Of a stretch of 34,065 nt of DNA, positions 1-5,927 are shown one piece after another (the stretch's first letter is position 1; the number at the start of each line of letters is the position of its first letter). Below the pieces are notes generated by a model. That model was not told the origin of the DNA and ran no database searches. It worked only from the letters and a program-made list of their open reading frames with translations. The stretch lies in assembly GCA_030647415.1 (NCBI GenBank), contig JAUSKB010000021.1:1-34065 (forward strand). The letters run 5' to 3'. The DNA comes from a bacterium (lineage in GTDB: Bacteria; Patescibacteriota; Minisyncoccia; UBA6257; GWB1-50-10). Made by a program: the position numbers and the translations under genes.

Positions 1-242
1 AAACAGACGACCTCCCCTCCAAAAAAATCTCCCTCCAAAAAATCTTCGGCTCGAACCTCACCTTAAAAAAACGCGGAGCGTTCGGAATTGCCCAAAACCA
101 TTGGCTTTCTTTGGCTACCGCCAAAGAAAAAATTTCTAAAACTGACCTTAGTTTAATTCTGGTGCGGGTAACGGGAATCGAACCCGTGTCTCGACATTGG
201 CAATGTCGTGTTCTACCACTAAACCATACCCGCCTTCGCTAA
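1..242 (+). CDS. C-terminal end of an unidentified protein, possibly a serine recombinase (partial)
   Basis: An open frame enters from the left edge (codons in phase with base 3) and reads about 79 residues to a TAA at 240-242. The first 50 residues look like real protein: an IFGSNLTL segment followed by a Trp and a Lys-rich stretch. The IFGSNL pattern resembles the C-terminal tail I associate with serine recombinases of CPR bacteria, but that is recollection, not proof. The last 25 residues are read antisense to tRNA-Gly, which is odd: either the gene lost an earlier stop or the frame is only partly coding. No catalytic domain is visible because the gene begins outside the window. Confidence 0.35.
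   Translation, partial: TDDLPSKKISLQKIFGSNLTLKKRGAFGIAQNHWLSLATAKEKISKTDLSLILVRVTGIEPVSRHWQCRVLPLNHTRLR
160..233 (-). tRNA. tRNA-Gly(GCC), CCA encoded
   Basis: The reverse complement folds as a full cloverleaf: acceptor GCGGGTA/TACCCGC, anticodon stem CGACA/TGTCG around TTGCCAA (anticodon GCC), T arm ACGGG-TTCGATT-CCCGT, discriminator A, and an encoded CCA. Only two other tRNAs in this window encode CCA. Confidence 0.95.
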
Positions 243-262
243 AGCTTCGGCGGGCAGGCCCG
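234..262. repeat. GC-rich palindromic intergenic repeat
   Basis: The sequence after tRNA-Gly contains CGCTAAAGCTTCGG, which recurs exactly at about 1580-1593, followed here by the small palindrome GCGGGCAGGCCCGC. Short palindromic repeats of this style fill most gaps in the window and are typical of Parcubacteria intergenic DNA. Confidence 0.5.
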
Positions 263-341
263 CAAAAGCTCAATACATAGCGTTTTAAATCTTAGCTGGT
301 TTTTTTCTTTTAGCAACTTCTCCATCCATTTTTCGTCTTTT

Positions 342-446
342 ACCCTGTTAGAAGTTTACATACACCCATAGCGTATAGATACGATGTTTTCCTGGAACAG
401 TAATGTGTTCATGGATAACAGTGTGCGGGTAAACTTCTAACAGGGT
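342..446. repeat. MITE-like inverted-repeat element A (105 bp)
   Basis: Perfect 18-bp terminal inverted repeats lie at 342-359 and 429-446, outer ends ACCCTGTTAGAAG, enclosing about 69 bp unrelated to the interiors of elements B-D. There is no ORF inside and no clear target duplication. The shared terminal motif CCC(C/T)GTTAGA with unrelated interiors defines a dispersed family. Confidence 0.75.
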
Positions 447-458
447 GAATCCTTTTTC

Positions 459-665
459 CTATGGTGCGGGCGGCGGACCGGAAGGACCGCGAACAGACGG
501 TGCGCTCGTCGGCCCCCGAAATGTGGATGTTGTGGTATCCGGATGCCCGTCGATAATCCCCGGCCGCACATGAAGCACCGCCATCACCACGAACACGATA
601 ACGCCGAGAATGGCGACAAGCGCGAGAACGGCCAAAGATTGCTTGAGCTGTTCGGGAATGTGCAT
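459..665 (-). CDS. small single-pass membrane protein
   Basis: A 68-residue protein. A short charged N terminus (MHIPEQLKQS) is followed by one hydrophobic segment at about residues 11-33, rich in Val, Leu and Ala, then a Thr/Ser/Pro/Gly tail (residues 40-68) ending in a run of prolines. This predicts a single membrane anchor with a disordered tail. The purine-rich AGGAG three bases before the ATG is unusually close for a Shine-Dalgarno site. The stop codon lies 13 bases beyond element A. I recognise no family. Confidence 0.55.
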   Translation of the reverse strand: MHIPEQLKQSLAVLALVAILGVIVFVVMAVLHVRPGIIDGHPDTTTSTFRGPTSAPSVRGPSGPPPAP

Positions 666-979
666 GCACTCCTATGATACCAGACGAGCTGCCGGCGACA
701 AAAACATGGGGATTATTAATGACCTCGTAGGTCATTAATAACTTGCACAAGCACCAAGAGGTGCCCGTGATGGTACTGGTGCAGTATTCTAAAGATAGTC
801 CGGACGTACTTCGTTCCTCAGCACCTCCGGCATTTCGCTCCGACCGCGGTCGCGGACGAGGAAGTCCCCCGCCTGCGTGGCCGTAGCCACTTTGGCGAGG
901 CGAAGGCCCGCGAAAATCCGGAAACGCGGCGGCTTGTACTAAGCTTGTCGAAGGTTGGCGGTAAATTCTCTTGAAAAAT
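666..979. other. intergenic region with an AT-rich hairpin
   Basis: No gene is supported here. A perfect 13-bp stem with a 3-base loop lies at 713-725/729-741 (TTATTAATGACCT and its complement); it could be a terminator for the gene at 980-1462 or an operator for the gene at 459-665. The rest (about 790-950) is GC-rich CPR-style repeat sequence, including AAGCTTGTCGAAG, whose reverse-complement theme recurs near 1612. Confidence 0.5.
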
Positions 980-1462
980 TTAGAGCCCCTGATTTTTAGA
1001 TTGGCGAGCGCGCTGGATTAATTCATCTCGCATCTGTTCGGCGACTTCTCTAGATAATGCGGGTAGTCTACCTTCCGAACCTACTGTTCCGCTCATTCCA
1101 GCCGTTTGGATGTTGATGTCAGAAAGTCCGAGAAGGCGAGCTAAGATACCACGATAAATATCCACGTTCTGAATACGGTCGTAAGGAATAGTTACATACT
1201 TTTTGTAGATGACACCTAACTCTTTGCGAAAACCTGCGTCGGTGAGTTCGTAGCGGTAGAAGTGATAGGTGAGCTTAGCCCAGACAAAACATAGAACAAG
1301 AAGGGCAGGAATGATAATCCATAACCAATCCAGAAAGCCAAAAGAAAATTCTACGCGCAATGCCCCCAAACCAACAAGGCTCAAAAATATCATTGAAATG
1401 GACCAGCGCAAAACAAAACTGATAGAGAATAGCCAGACTGCTTTTGGATCAAGTTGTTTCAT
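980..1462 (-). CDS. bPH2 (YdbS-like, DUF304) membrane protein
   Basis: A 160-residue protein starting MKQLDPKAVW. It has two hydrophobic segments (about residues 12-35 and 40-62), then the bacterial PH-like core: a YRYELTDAGF strand pair, a YVTIPYDRIQNVDI segment and a GLSDINIQTAG segment, which is the conserved order of the PF03703 family. A longer reading to 1507 would start on TTG with no ribosome site, so I prefer the ATG at 1462. A TATAAT box lies at 1520-1525. The family is membrane-associated and its biochemical role is not well defined. Confidence 0.8.
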   Translation of the reverse strand: MKQLDPKAVWLFSISFVLRWSISMIFLSLVGLGALRVEFSFGFLDWLWIIIPALLVLCFVWAKLTYHFYRYELTDAGFRKELGVIYKKYVTIPYDRIQNVDIYRGILARLLGLSDINIQTAGMSGTVGSEGRLPALSREVAEQMRDELIQRARQSKNQGL

Positions 1463-1519
1463 AGTTATGTGGTTAAAATTAACATTTAATGAAAAAAGAC
1501 CGACCAACCTTTCAAAATT

Positions 1520-1525
1520 ATTATA
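1520..1525 (-). promoter_or_regulatory. -10 box for the bPH2 gene
   Basis: TATAAT on the minus strand 57 bases upstream of the preferred start; no good -35 is visible at 16-18 bases spacing. Confidence 0.45.
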
Positions 1526-1940
1526 GCATATGATTAAAAATTTTCTTTTCTTCTTTCTCCTAAAACATGGTTCCCTCCTCCGCTAAAGCTTCGGATGGGC
1601 GCAGCGAGCCGACCCTTCGACAAGCTCAGGACAAGTTGTTTTTCTCCGGGTTCTTCTTGTGGTGAGTTTATCGAACCATTGCGGTTTTGAGCGGTGCGAC
1701 TCAAATTAATAATATCACAATTCCTCTACTGGGTGCCCTCAAGAGGAAACTGCTTCACCTCTCGCCCGCCCGTCGGCGGACTCGGGTTAGCCACCGCCTT
1801 CCGCCTTCGCATCTCCGCTATCGCTACGAGCTACGGCGGACACGCGCGTCTGATAGGCGGAGTTTACCCGCCATAGTGCAATGAAGGCGGGGCGTTCGAT
1901 TCCGAACGCGAGCCGAGCAGTCGGCTCGCTCCTCGACGAC
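1526..1940. other. intergenic repeats with a scrap of tRNA-Arg
   Basis: No supported gene. It holds the repeat CGCTAAAGCTTCGG (about 1580-1593), the CPR-style repeat CCTTCGACAAGCTCAGG (about 1613-1629), and at 1733-1748 a 15/16 match to the 3' end of the tRNA-Arg at 1983-2054. In that scrap the T stem (AGAGG/CCTCT) survives but the loop is enlarged and nothing else of a tRNA remains. Two small hairpins follow at about 1889-1906 and 1909-1929. Confidence 0.5.
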
Positions 1941-1983
1941 ACAAAATCACAACCGCCCCACAAGGAGGCGGTTGTGATTTTGT
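1941..1983 (-). terminator. hairpin terminator behind tRNA-Arg
   Basis: A perfect 17-bp stem (1941-1957/1967-1983) with a 9-base loop; the GC core is flanked by AAAATC/GATTTT, giving T-rich strands in both directions. It starts at the tRNA discriminator base. Confidence 0.75.
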
Positions 1984-2054
1984 GCCCTCGAGAGGAATCG
2001 AACCTCTATTACGAGATCCGCAATCTCGCGTCCTATCCGTTGAACGACGAGGGC
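1983..2054 (-). tRNA. tRNA-Arg(GCG)
   Basis: Acceptor GCCCTCG/CGAGGGC, anticodon stem CGAGA/TCTCG around TTGCGGA (anticodon GCG), T arm AGAGG-TTCGATT-CCTCT, discriminator A, no encoded CCA. Most bacteria read CGU/CGC with a tRNA-Arg carrying ACG (inosine), so a genomic G34 is unusual. Confidence 0.93.
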
Positions 2055-2075
2055 AATCTTGCCTTTCAGTAGTAG

Positions 2076-2097
2076 GCCTGCCTGCCGACAGGCAGGC
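2076..2097. repeat. palindromic repeat hairpin
   Basis: GCCTGCCTG-CCGA-CAGGCAGGC forms a perfect 9-bp stem with a 4-base loop. It is the commonest type of CPR intergenic palindrome; a related GGCAGGCGGG motif lies near 23797. Confidence 0.6.
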
Positions 2098-2141
2098 ACA
2101 GTGTACCAACCGGACCTGACCAACGCAACCGCAGGGAGCGC

Positions 2142-2636
2142 TTAAAATCCAAGCAGGTCCGAGAAGAGCTCGATAAACGACTCGTGGTATTCCGCCTCGG
2201 GTAGGCGCCCCGCGAGGAAATTTCGGACGTTCGCACCAAGCTTGGCGTCTACCGGCAGGTGCAGGTGCGAACCAACCACCGACTGACGATGTAATAGAAT
2301 TTCGTCCAGCCGGTCCCGGCGCGACCGGTAGGCGAATTGGGTGAACTCGGTGTACGCATACCGCGAGGGCCCCACACGGACACCGTCGGCGTCCACGCCG
2401 AATTCGAGCGGGCTGGGGCGAGTGCGGTTCAGGACCGCGACAAGAATCGTCGCGAACACAATGAAAAGGGCAAAGAATGGGTTCCGCTGCCAAATCGAGA
2501 TGCCAACCAAGACGAGCGCGATTGCGGCGAGCGTCGCGTACCACACGGGCGTACGTTCAAACCGGGCGAACGGCGCCGCACGCCAGGAAATCTCTTTCGG
2601 CTCTGTGTACGAGACCGATTCGTCAAATGTTGCCAT
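2142..2636 (-). CDS. conserved two-TM membrane protein
   Basis: A 164-residue protein. A short N terminus with an ISWRAAPF motif precedes two adjacent membrane segments (about residues 32-50 and 53-69), then an NRTRPSPLEFGVDADGVRVG stretch and a soluble C-terminal half of alternating strands ending in an acidic helix. This order (ISW.AP, two TM, R-P-x(4)-F-x-V...GI/VRVG) matches a small uncharacterised membrane family common in CPR genomes; the C-terminal half may be PH-like. No Shine-Dalgarno site precedes the ATG. Function unknown. Confidence 0.75.
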   Translation of the reverse strand: MATFDESVSYTEPKEISWRAAPFARFERTPVWYATLAAIALVLVGISIWQRNPFFALFIVFATILVAVLNRTRPSPLEFGVDADGVRVGPSRYAYTEFTQFAYRSRRDRLDEILLHRQSVVGSHLHLPVDAKLGANVRNFLAGRLPEAEYHESFIELFSDLLGF

Positions 2637-2653
2637 AGGATATCTTCACATAA

Positions 2654-2765
2654 GTATACCCCGTTAGAGTTTTACACGCACGCTATTACCGCCCAAATAT
2701 CGGTTGTTGGCACATACCACTGTATTCAATAATCCAACGTATCGTAAAACTCTAACGGGGTATAC
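2654..2765. repeat. MITE-like inverted-repeat element B (112 bp)
   Basis: Perfect 22-bp terminal inverted repeats at 2654-2675 and 2744-2765, outer part GTATACCCCGTTAGAG, enclosing 68 bp with no ORF. The inner 16 bases of each arm, CCCGTTAGAGTTTTAC, are identical to the arms of element C 20 kb away. It lies between a membrane-protein gene and tRNA-Glu. Confidence 0.8.
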
Positions 2766-2800
2766 AGTAGTCCGTTCAATTCGCCTCTTCGCGTTGCTCG

Positions 2801-2872
2801 TAGCCCCAGGGAGAATCGAACTCCCATTGCCGCCGTGAAAGGGCGACGTCCTGACCATTAGACGATGGGGCC
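2801..2872 (-). tRNA. tRNA-Glu(TTC)
   Basis: Acceptor GGCCCCA/TGGGGCT (G1 with U72), anticodon stem TCGCC/GGCGG around CTTTCAC (anticodon TTC), T arm GGGAG-TTCGATT-CTCCC, discriminator A, no encoded CCA. Confidence 0.93.
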
Positions 2873-3073
2873 AGTTTTCACATCAATATAACGTACTGAG
2901 GACGACAATGGCGGTTTCGTATCTTGTCCGCCGGAGGCGGATCCGCCTTTGGCGGAAAAAGCCTGTGTCCTGACCATAGATTCACCCCGTACCGATTCGC
3001 TGGCAAGCGAATCTGGTGCAGGGCGACAGGGCCAGCAACTCCCATTACACCGCACCTGCCGACAATTCGCAAC
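2873..3073. other. intergenic palindrome and tRNA-Glu-like scraps
   Basis: TCCGCCGGAGGCGGA followed directly by TCCGCCTTTGGCGGA (about 2927-2956) makes two tandem palindromes. Beyond them, GTCCTGACCAT (2967-2977), AGGGCGAC (3020-3027) and AACTCCCATT (3037-3046) are exact short matches to pieces of the neighbouring tRNA-Glu, but in the opposite order. They may be remnants; the evidence is weak. Confidence 0.4.
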
Positions 3074-4735
3074 TTACTCTCCAAACTTCCCTAGACCGAG
3101 CGGGTTGTATCCCTTCTCTACCTCCTCCCCGTCCGTGTACCCGTCCCCGTCCGTGTCGGGATTCGCCGGATCGGTGCCGTACAAAATTTCCTGGCTGTCA
3201 GTGAGACCGTCGCTATCGGCATCGCCGGTTCCCCCGACCGGAGACGTCGAGGACGACTCCAAGCCTCCCAGCATGCCAGAAAATCCGGACATAAGTTCGG
3301 CTATGGACCTAGCCTGTTCGGGAATCGCAACCTGGACCGGTTTGTTGAATGCCGGAAAGGCGACACGAAACATGATTGGTGTGGTACCGGTAGCGATTGG
3401 AGGCGTCTCCACCAGCACCTGCCGCGGGAGAAAGTCGTCGGTTCCGATCCACACCTCAATACGCGTTTCCCCGACTGCCGAAAATGGAGACGAGCTTGCT
3501 AGAAAGGCGGTCTGCATGTCCGAAGAAAGCGGCATCTGAACCGACTGCATGAGGTCGCCGACGAGCTTTCCGAGGGCCACCGGGTCGATTGCGATGCGAT
3601 AGTGGTACGACTTGACACCGTTGATGGATTCACGGGGAAGTTCGGCCGCGACTGAGAAGATTTTGGATTGTATGAGCCGGTCCCGAATCGAGGCGAGCGT
3701 CGGACGCGACGAACTGCCTGCACCCGCTATCCCGGCAACCTCGGACGCCACGCCCGGTGGGAGAAGCGACGCAAGCGGCATAACATCTTTCGTCGACCAG
3801 GAAATCCACTGCCCCACGACGGACGTGAGTATTTCCGGCCCACGGACCAGCTGCGCGTACACCGTACTTGAAACGACGCGAAACTCAAGCGCGAGTGGAA
3901 AGTCGGGGTCGGCGAGCTCGATGGACGAGAAGCCATTGCGCGGCAATCCGGCAGTCTTCGCGCCGCCGGAAAATTTCACCGTCTTCGTTTGTAAACCCGT
4001 GGACGTCGAATTTCCAGCGAATACGGATGGGACGGCAGGGAAATTCATCTCTCCTTCGTAGCTCACGGAGGTTACGTTCGCGACTGCAGCAAGGGAGCGC
4101 GCGAGGACCGTCTGCGGATCGGGGTTCGCCACAAACCGGACATAGGCGTACGCGCCGCCCCCGAGTAGGAGCACCGCGAGCGTAACTCCAAGCACCATCG
4201 CAACATGCCGTTTCCCCTTTCCCGGTGCTCCTCCGACCATCGATAATGGTGGGGGTGGCACCACGGGGGGAGGGGGCGAAAACTGGGAGGGGGTGGACGG
4301 AGAACGAGATGGGACCGAGGGGGGTATTACCGGCGGGCGCGGAACTGGAATTGGAGTGATGCTAGGCGGAACATTCGCATTGGAGACGGGGTGTTGTGGC
4401 GGGGGCGAGAATGGCGCGGGAGTTGGTTGCAGCACCTGCGGCGGAGCCGCCGGTCGAGGAGCGCTTGACATGGGTGGCGGCAGGACGGGGTAAGACCCTG
4501 GATTCGGGGTGCTTAATGGAGGCTTCTGCGCCGTCGTGGCCGTGAGCGTCGCTGTTGAGATATTTCTCGCCGCCACGGTGGGAATGCCCGCCTGCCGGAC
4601 GGGCAGGGAATCCAGGAGCTCCGTCACATCCGCCTCGGAGAATCCCTGCGCGATGAGTGACCTGCGCACGGTCTCGCGGGCAAGACCCTGCTCGAGCTGC
4701 ACCCCTACAAGCTCGCGGAGCGATTGGTCAACCAT
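3074..4735 (-). CDS. membrane-anchored surface protein with thrombospondin type-3-like calcium repeats
   Basis: A 553-residue protein. Residues 1-45 form a small helical domain (QSLRELVGVQLEQGLA... GFSEADVTELLDSL), likely cytoplasmic. Residues about 50-170 are a Pro/Ser/Thr-rich linker. One membrane helix follows (about 178-202), then a large extracellular domain of about 280 residues that I do not recognise. The C terminus (about 505-545) carries Asp-rich repeats of the D-x-D-x-DG-x-x-D type (GDADSDGLTDSQE, DTDGDGYTDGEE), the calcium-binding pattern of thrombospondin type-3 repeats. A TATACT box at 4743-4748 lies 7 bases before the ATG, which predicts a leaderless mRNA. Confidence 0.75.
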   Translation of the reverse strand: MVDQSLRELVGVQLEQGLARETVRRSLIAQGFSEADVTELLDSLPVRQAGIPTVAARNISTATLTATTAQKPPLSTPNPGSYPVLPPPMSSAPRPAAPPQVLQPTPAPFSPPPQHPVSNANVPPSITPIPVPRPPVIPPSVPSRSPSTPSQFSPPPPVVPPPPLSMVGGAPGKGKRHVAMVLGVTLAVLLLGGGAYAYVRFVANPDPQTVLARSLAAVANVTSVSYEGEMNFPAVPSVFAGNSTSTGLQTKTVKFSGGAKTAGLPRNGFSSIELADPDFPLALEFRVVSSTVYAQLVRGPEILTSVVGQWISWSTKDVMPLASLLPPGVASEVAGIAGAGSSSRPTLASIRDRLIQSKIFSVAAELPRESINGVKSYHYRIAIDPVALGKLVGDLMQSVQMPLSSDMQTAFLASSSPFSAVGETRIEVWIGTDDFLPRQVLVETPPIATGTTPIMFRVAFPAFNKPVQVAIPEQARSIAELMSGFSGMLGGLESSSTSPVGGTGDADSDGLTDSQEILYGTDPANPDTDGDGYTDGEEVEKGYNPLGLGKFGE

Positions 4736-4742
4736 ATTTTAT

Positions 4743-4748
4743 AGTATA
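4743..4748 (-). promoter_or_regulatory. -10 box placing the transcript start at the ATG
   Basis: TATACT on the minus strand with 7 bases to the start codon at 4735; no ribosome binding site fits, so the mRNA is probably leaderless. Confidence 0.5.
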
Positions 4749-4811
4749 ACAAACTTTGTCACATCAGCGATGCAATTATCTATGCACAGCGATACTCTGC
4801 TGGTGGTATAT

Positions 4812-4934
4812 TTTAAAATCCTAAATTCTAATTTCTAAATTCTAAACAATACCAAAATCCTAAATTCTAAACGATTCGTTTTGAACATTCGAATTTAGAA
4901 TTTGTTTAGAGTTTAGTGCTTCGTGCTTAGAGTT
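4812..4934. repeat. AT-rich degenerate CTAAATTCTAA repeat block
   Basis: Copies of CTAAATTCTAA recur in the left half, including AAAATCCTAAATTCTAA at both ends of it (about 4815 and 4854). Inverted copies (TTTAGAATTTGTTTAGAG) occupy the right half, so the block can fold back on itself. It sits directly after the mltG stop and is far more AT-rich than the neighbouring genes. Confidence 0.7.
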
Positions 4935-5927
4935 TTATTTCAGGTACTGCTCGATATTTTGTTTGTGTTCCTCAAAGGTGACCGCACAATGAATTTCGCG
5001 GTTCGCATCGTGGAGGTAGAAGAGGCACCGGGTGGTCGCGGGGTAAAGCACGGCGCGGATGGCTGCAATGCCCGAATTCGCGATGGGTCGCGGCGGTAGG
5101 CCGGCGTACCGGTAGGTGTTATAGGGCGAATCGATATCACGGTCGCCGGGCGCAAGCGGTGCCCACCACCCATTCCCGACATTACCACGAGCATACTGCA
5201 CCGTTGCGTCAACCTGTAACCGCATACCAACGAGGAGCCGATTCCAAAGGATGCCCGCGATGAGCGGCATGTCGTCGTGCGACGCAGCCTCACGCTGAAC
5301 GATGGAGGCGACTTTCAGGAGCGTCGGCCACCGGACGTTCTGCGTTCGTGCCTCCGCGGCAAGTGGGGCGAACTGTTCCTCAAACCGCCGGCGAAGCCGG
5401 TTCGCGACATCGGTCGGAGGTTCGGTAAGCGCAATGAGGTAGGTGTCCGGAAAATAGACGCCTTCGGCATAGTCCGCAGATGGCGCCGTATCGGTCGAAA
5501 TCCAATACCGCTTCGTCGCGGCGCTCCACTCGAGTGTAGTCGCGAGAATCTCTGCAATCTCCTCCTTGCGGAGCCCTTCGGGAATGACCACCCACCGCAT
5601 GTACGGTCCGGCTCGGAGCGCCTTCGCGATTGCCCACGCGCTCATTGATTTCGAGACCTCGTACCCGCCGGGTGCCACCAACTCCACCCGTTCGAGGGAC
5701 AGCGCAAGCTGTATCGCCCATGCCTGCTTAACGAGGCCGGCGTCTGTAAGTTTGACGGGAACGTCCGTGGCCGCCATGCCGAGCGGCACGATGAACCGCT
5801 CGGGCGCGGCGCCTCGCTCGGGCGCGCCGAATGCCCACTGGTACCCTGCCACACCCGCGCCAGCGAGTATAAGAAGCAAAAACACCGCGACGGCGAGTTT
5901 CCGGGGAATGACATGCATATCGTTCAT
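4935..5927 (-). CDS. mltG: endolytic murein transglycosylase MltG
   Basis: A 330-residue MltG/YceG-family protein. It cleaves nascent glycan strands next to the membrane and so sets glycan length. A positively charged start (MNDMHVIPRK) is followed by one membrane helix (about 9-30), then the LysM-like subdomain, the EGVYFPDTY motif (155-163) and the catalytic region KVASIVQREAA with the expected catalytic Glu at about 213, then a QVDATVQYA and SPYNTYRYAGLPPRPI core. The start is set by ATGA overlap with the stop of the upstream ATPase, implying translational coupling; a longer open frame to 6215 only runs inside the ATPase gene. Length is normal for the family. Confidence 0.93.
   Translation of the reverse strand: MNDMHVIPRKLAVAVFLLLILAGAGVAGYQWAFGAPERGAAPERFIVPLGMAATDVPVKLTDAGLVKQAWAIQLALSLERVELVAPGGYEVSKSMSAWAIAKALRAGPYMRWVVIPEGLRKEEIAEILATTLEWSAATKRYWISTDTAPSADYAEGVYFPDTYLIALTEPPTDVANRLRRRFEEQFAPLAAEARTQNVRWPTLLKVASIVQREAASHDDMPLIAGILWNRLLVGMRLQVDATVQYARGNVGNGWWAPLAPGDRDIDSPYNTYRYAGLPPRPIANSGIAAIRAVLYPATTRCLFYLHDANREIHCAVTFEEHKQNIEQYLK

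Noticed and set aside
342-446. CRISPR array
   Set aside because: The inverted-repeat elements are single, far apart and not arranged as regular direct repeats with spacers; no cas genes are present.
1864-2544. 226-codon minus-strand frame across tRNA-Arg and the membrane protein gene
   Set aside because: It runs antisense-independent through a tRNA and overlaps a better-supported gene in another frame.
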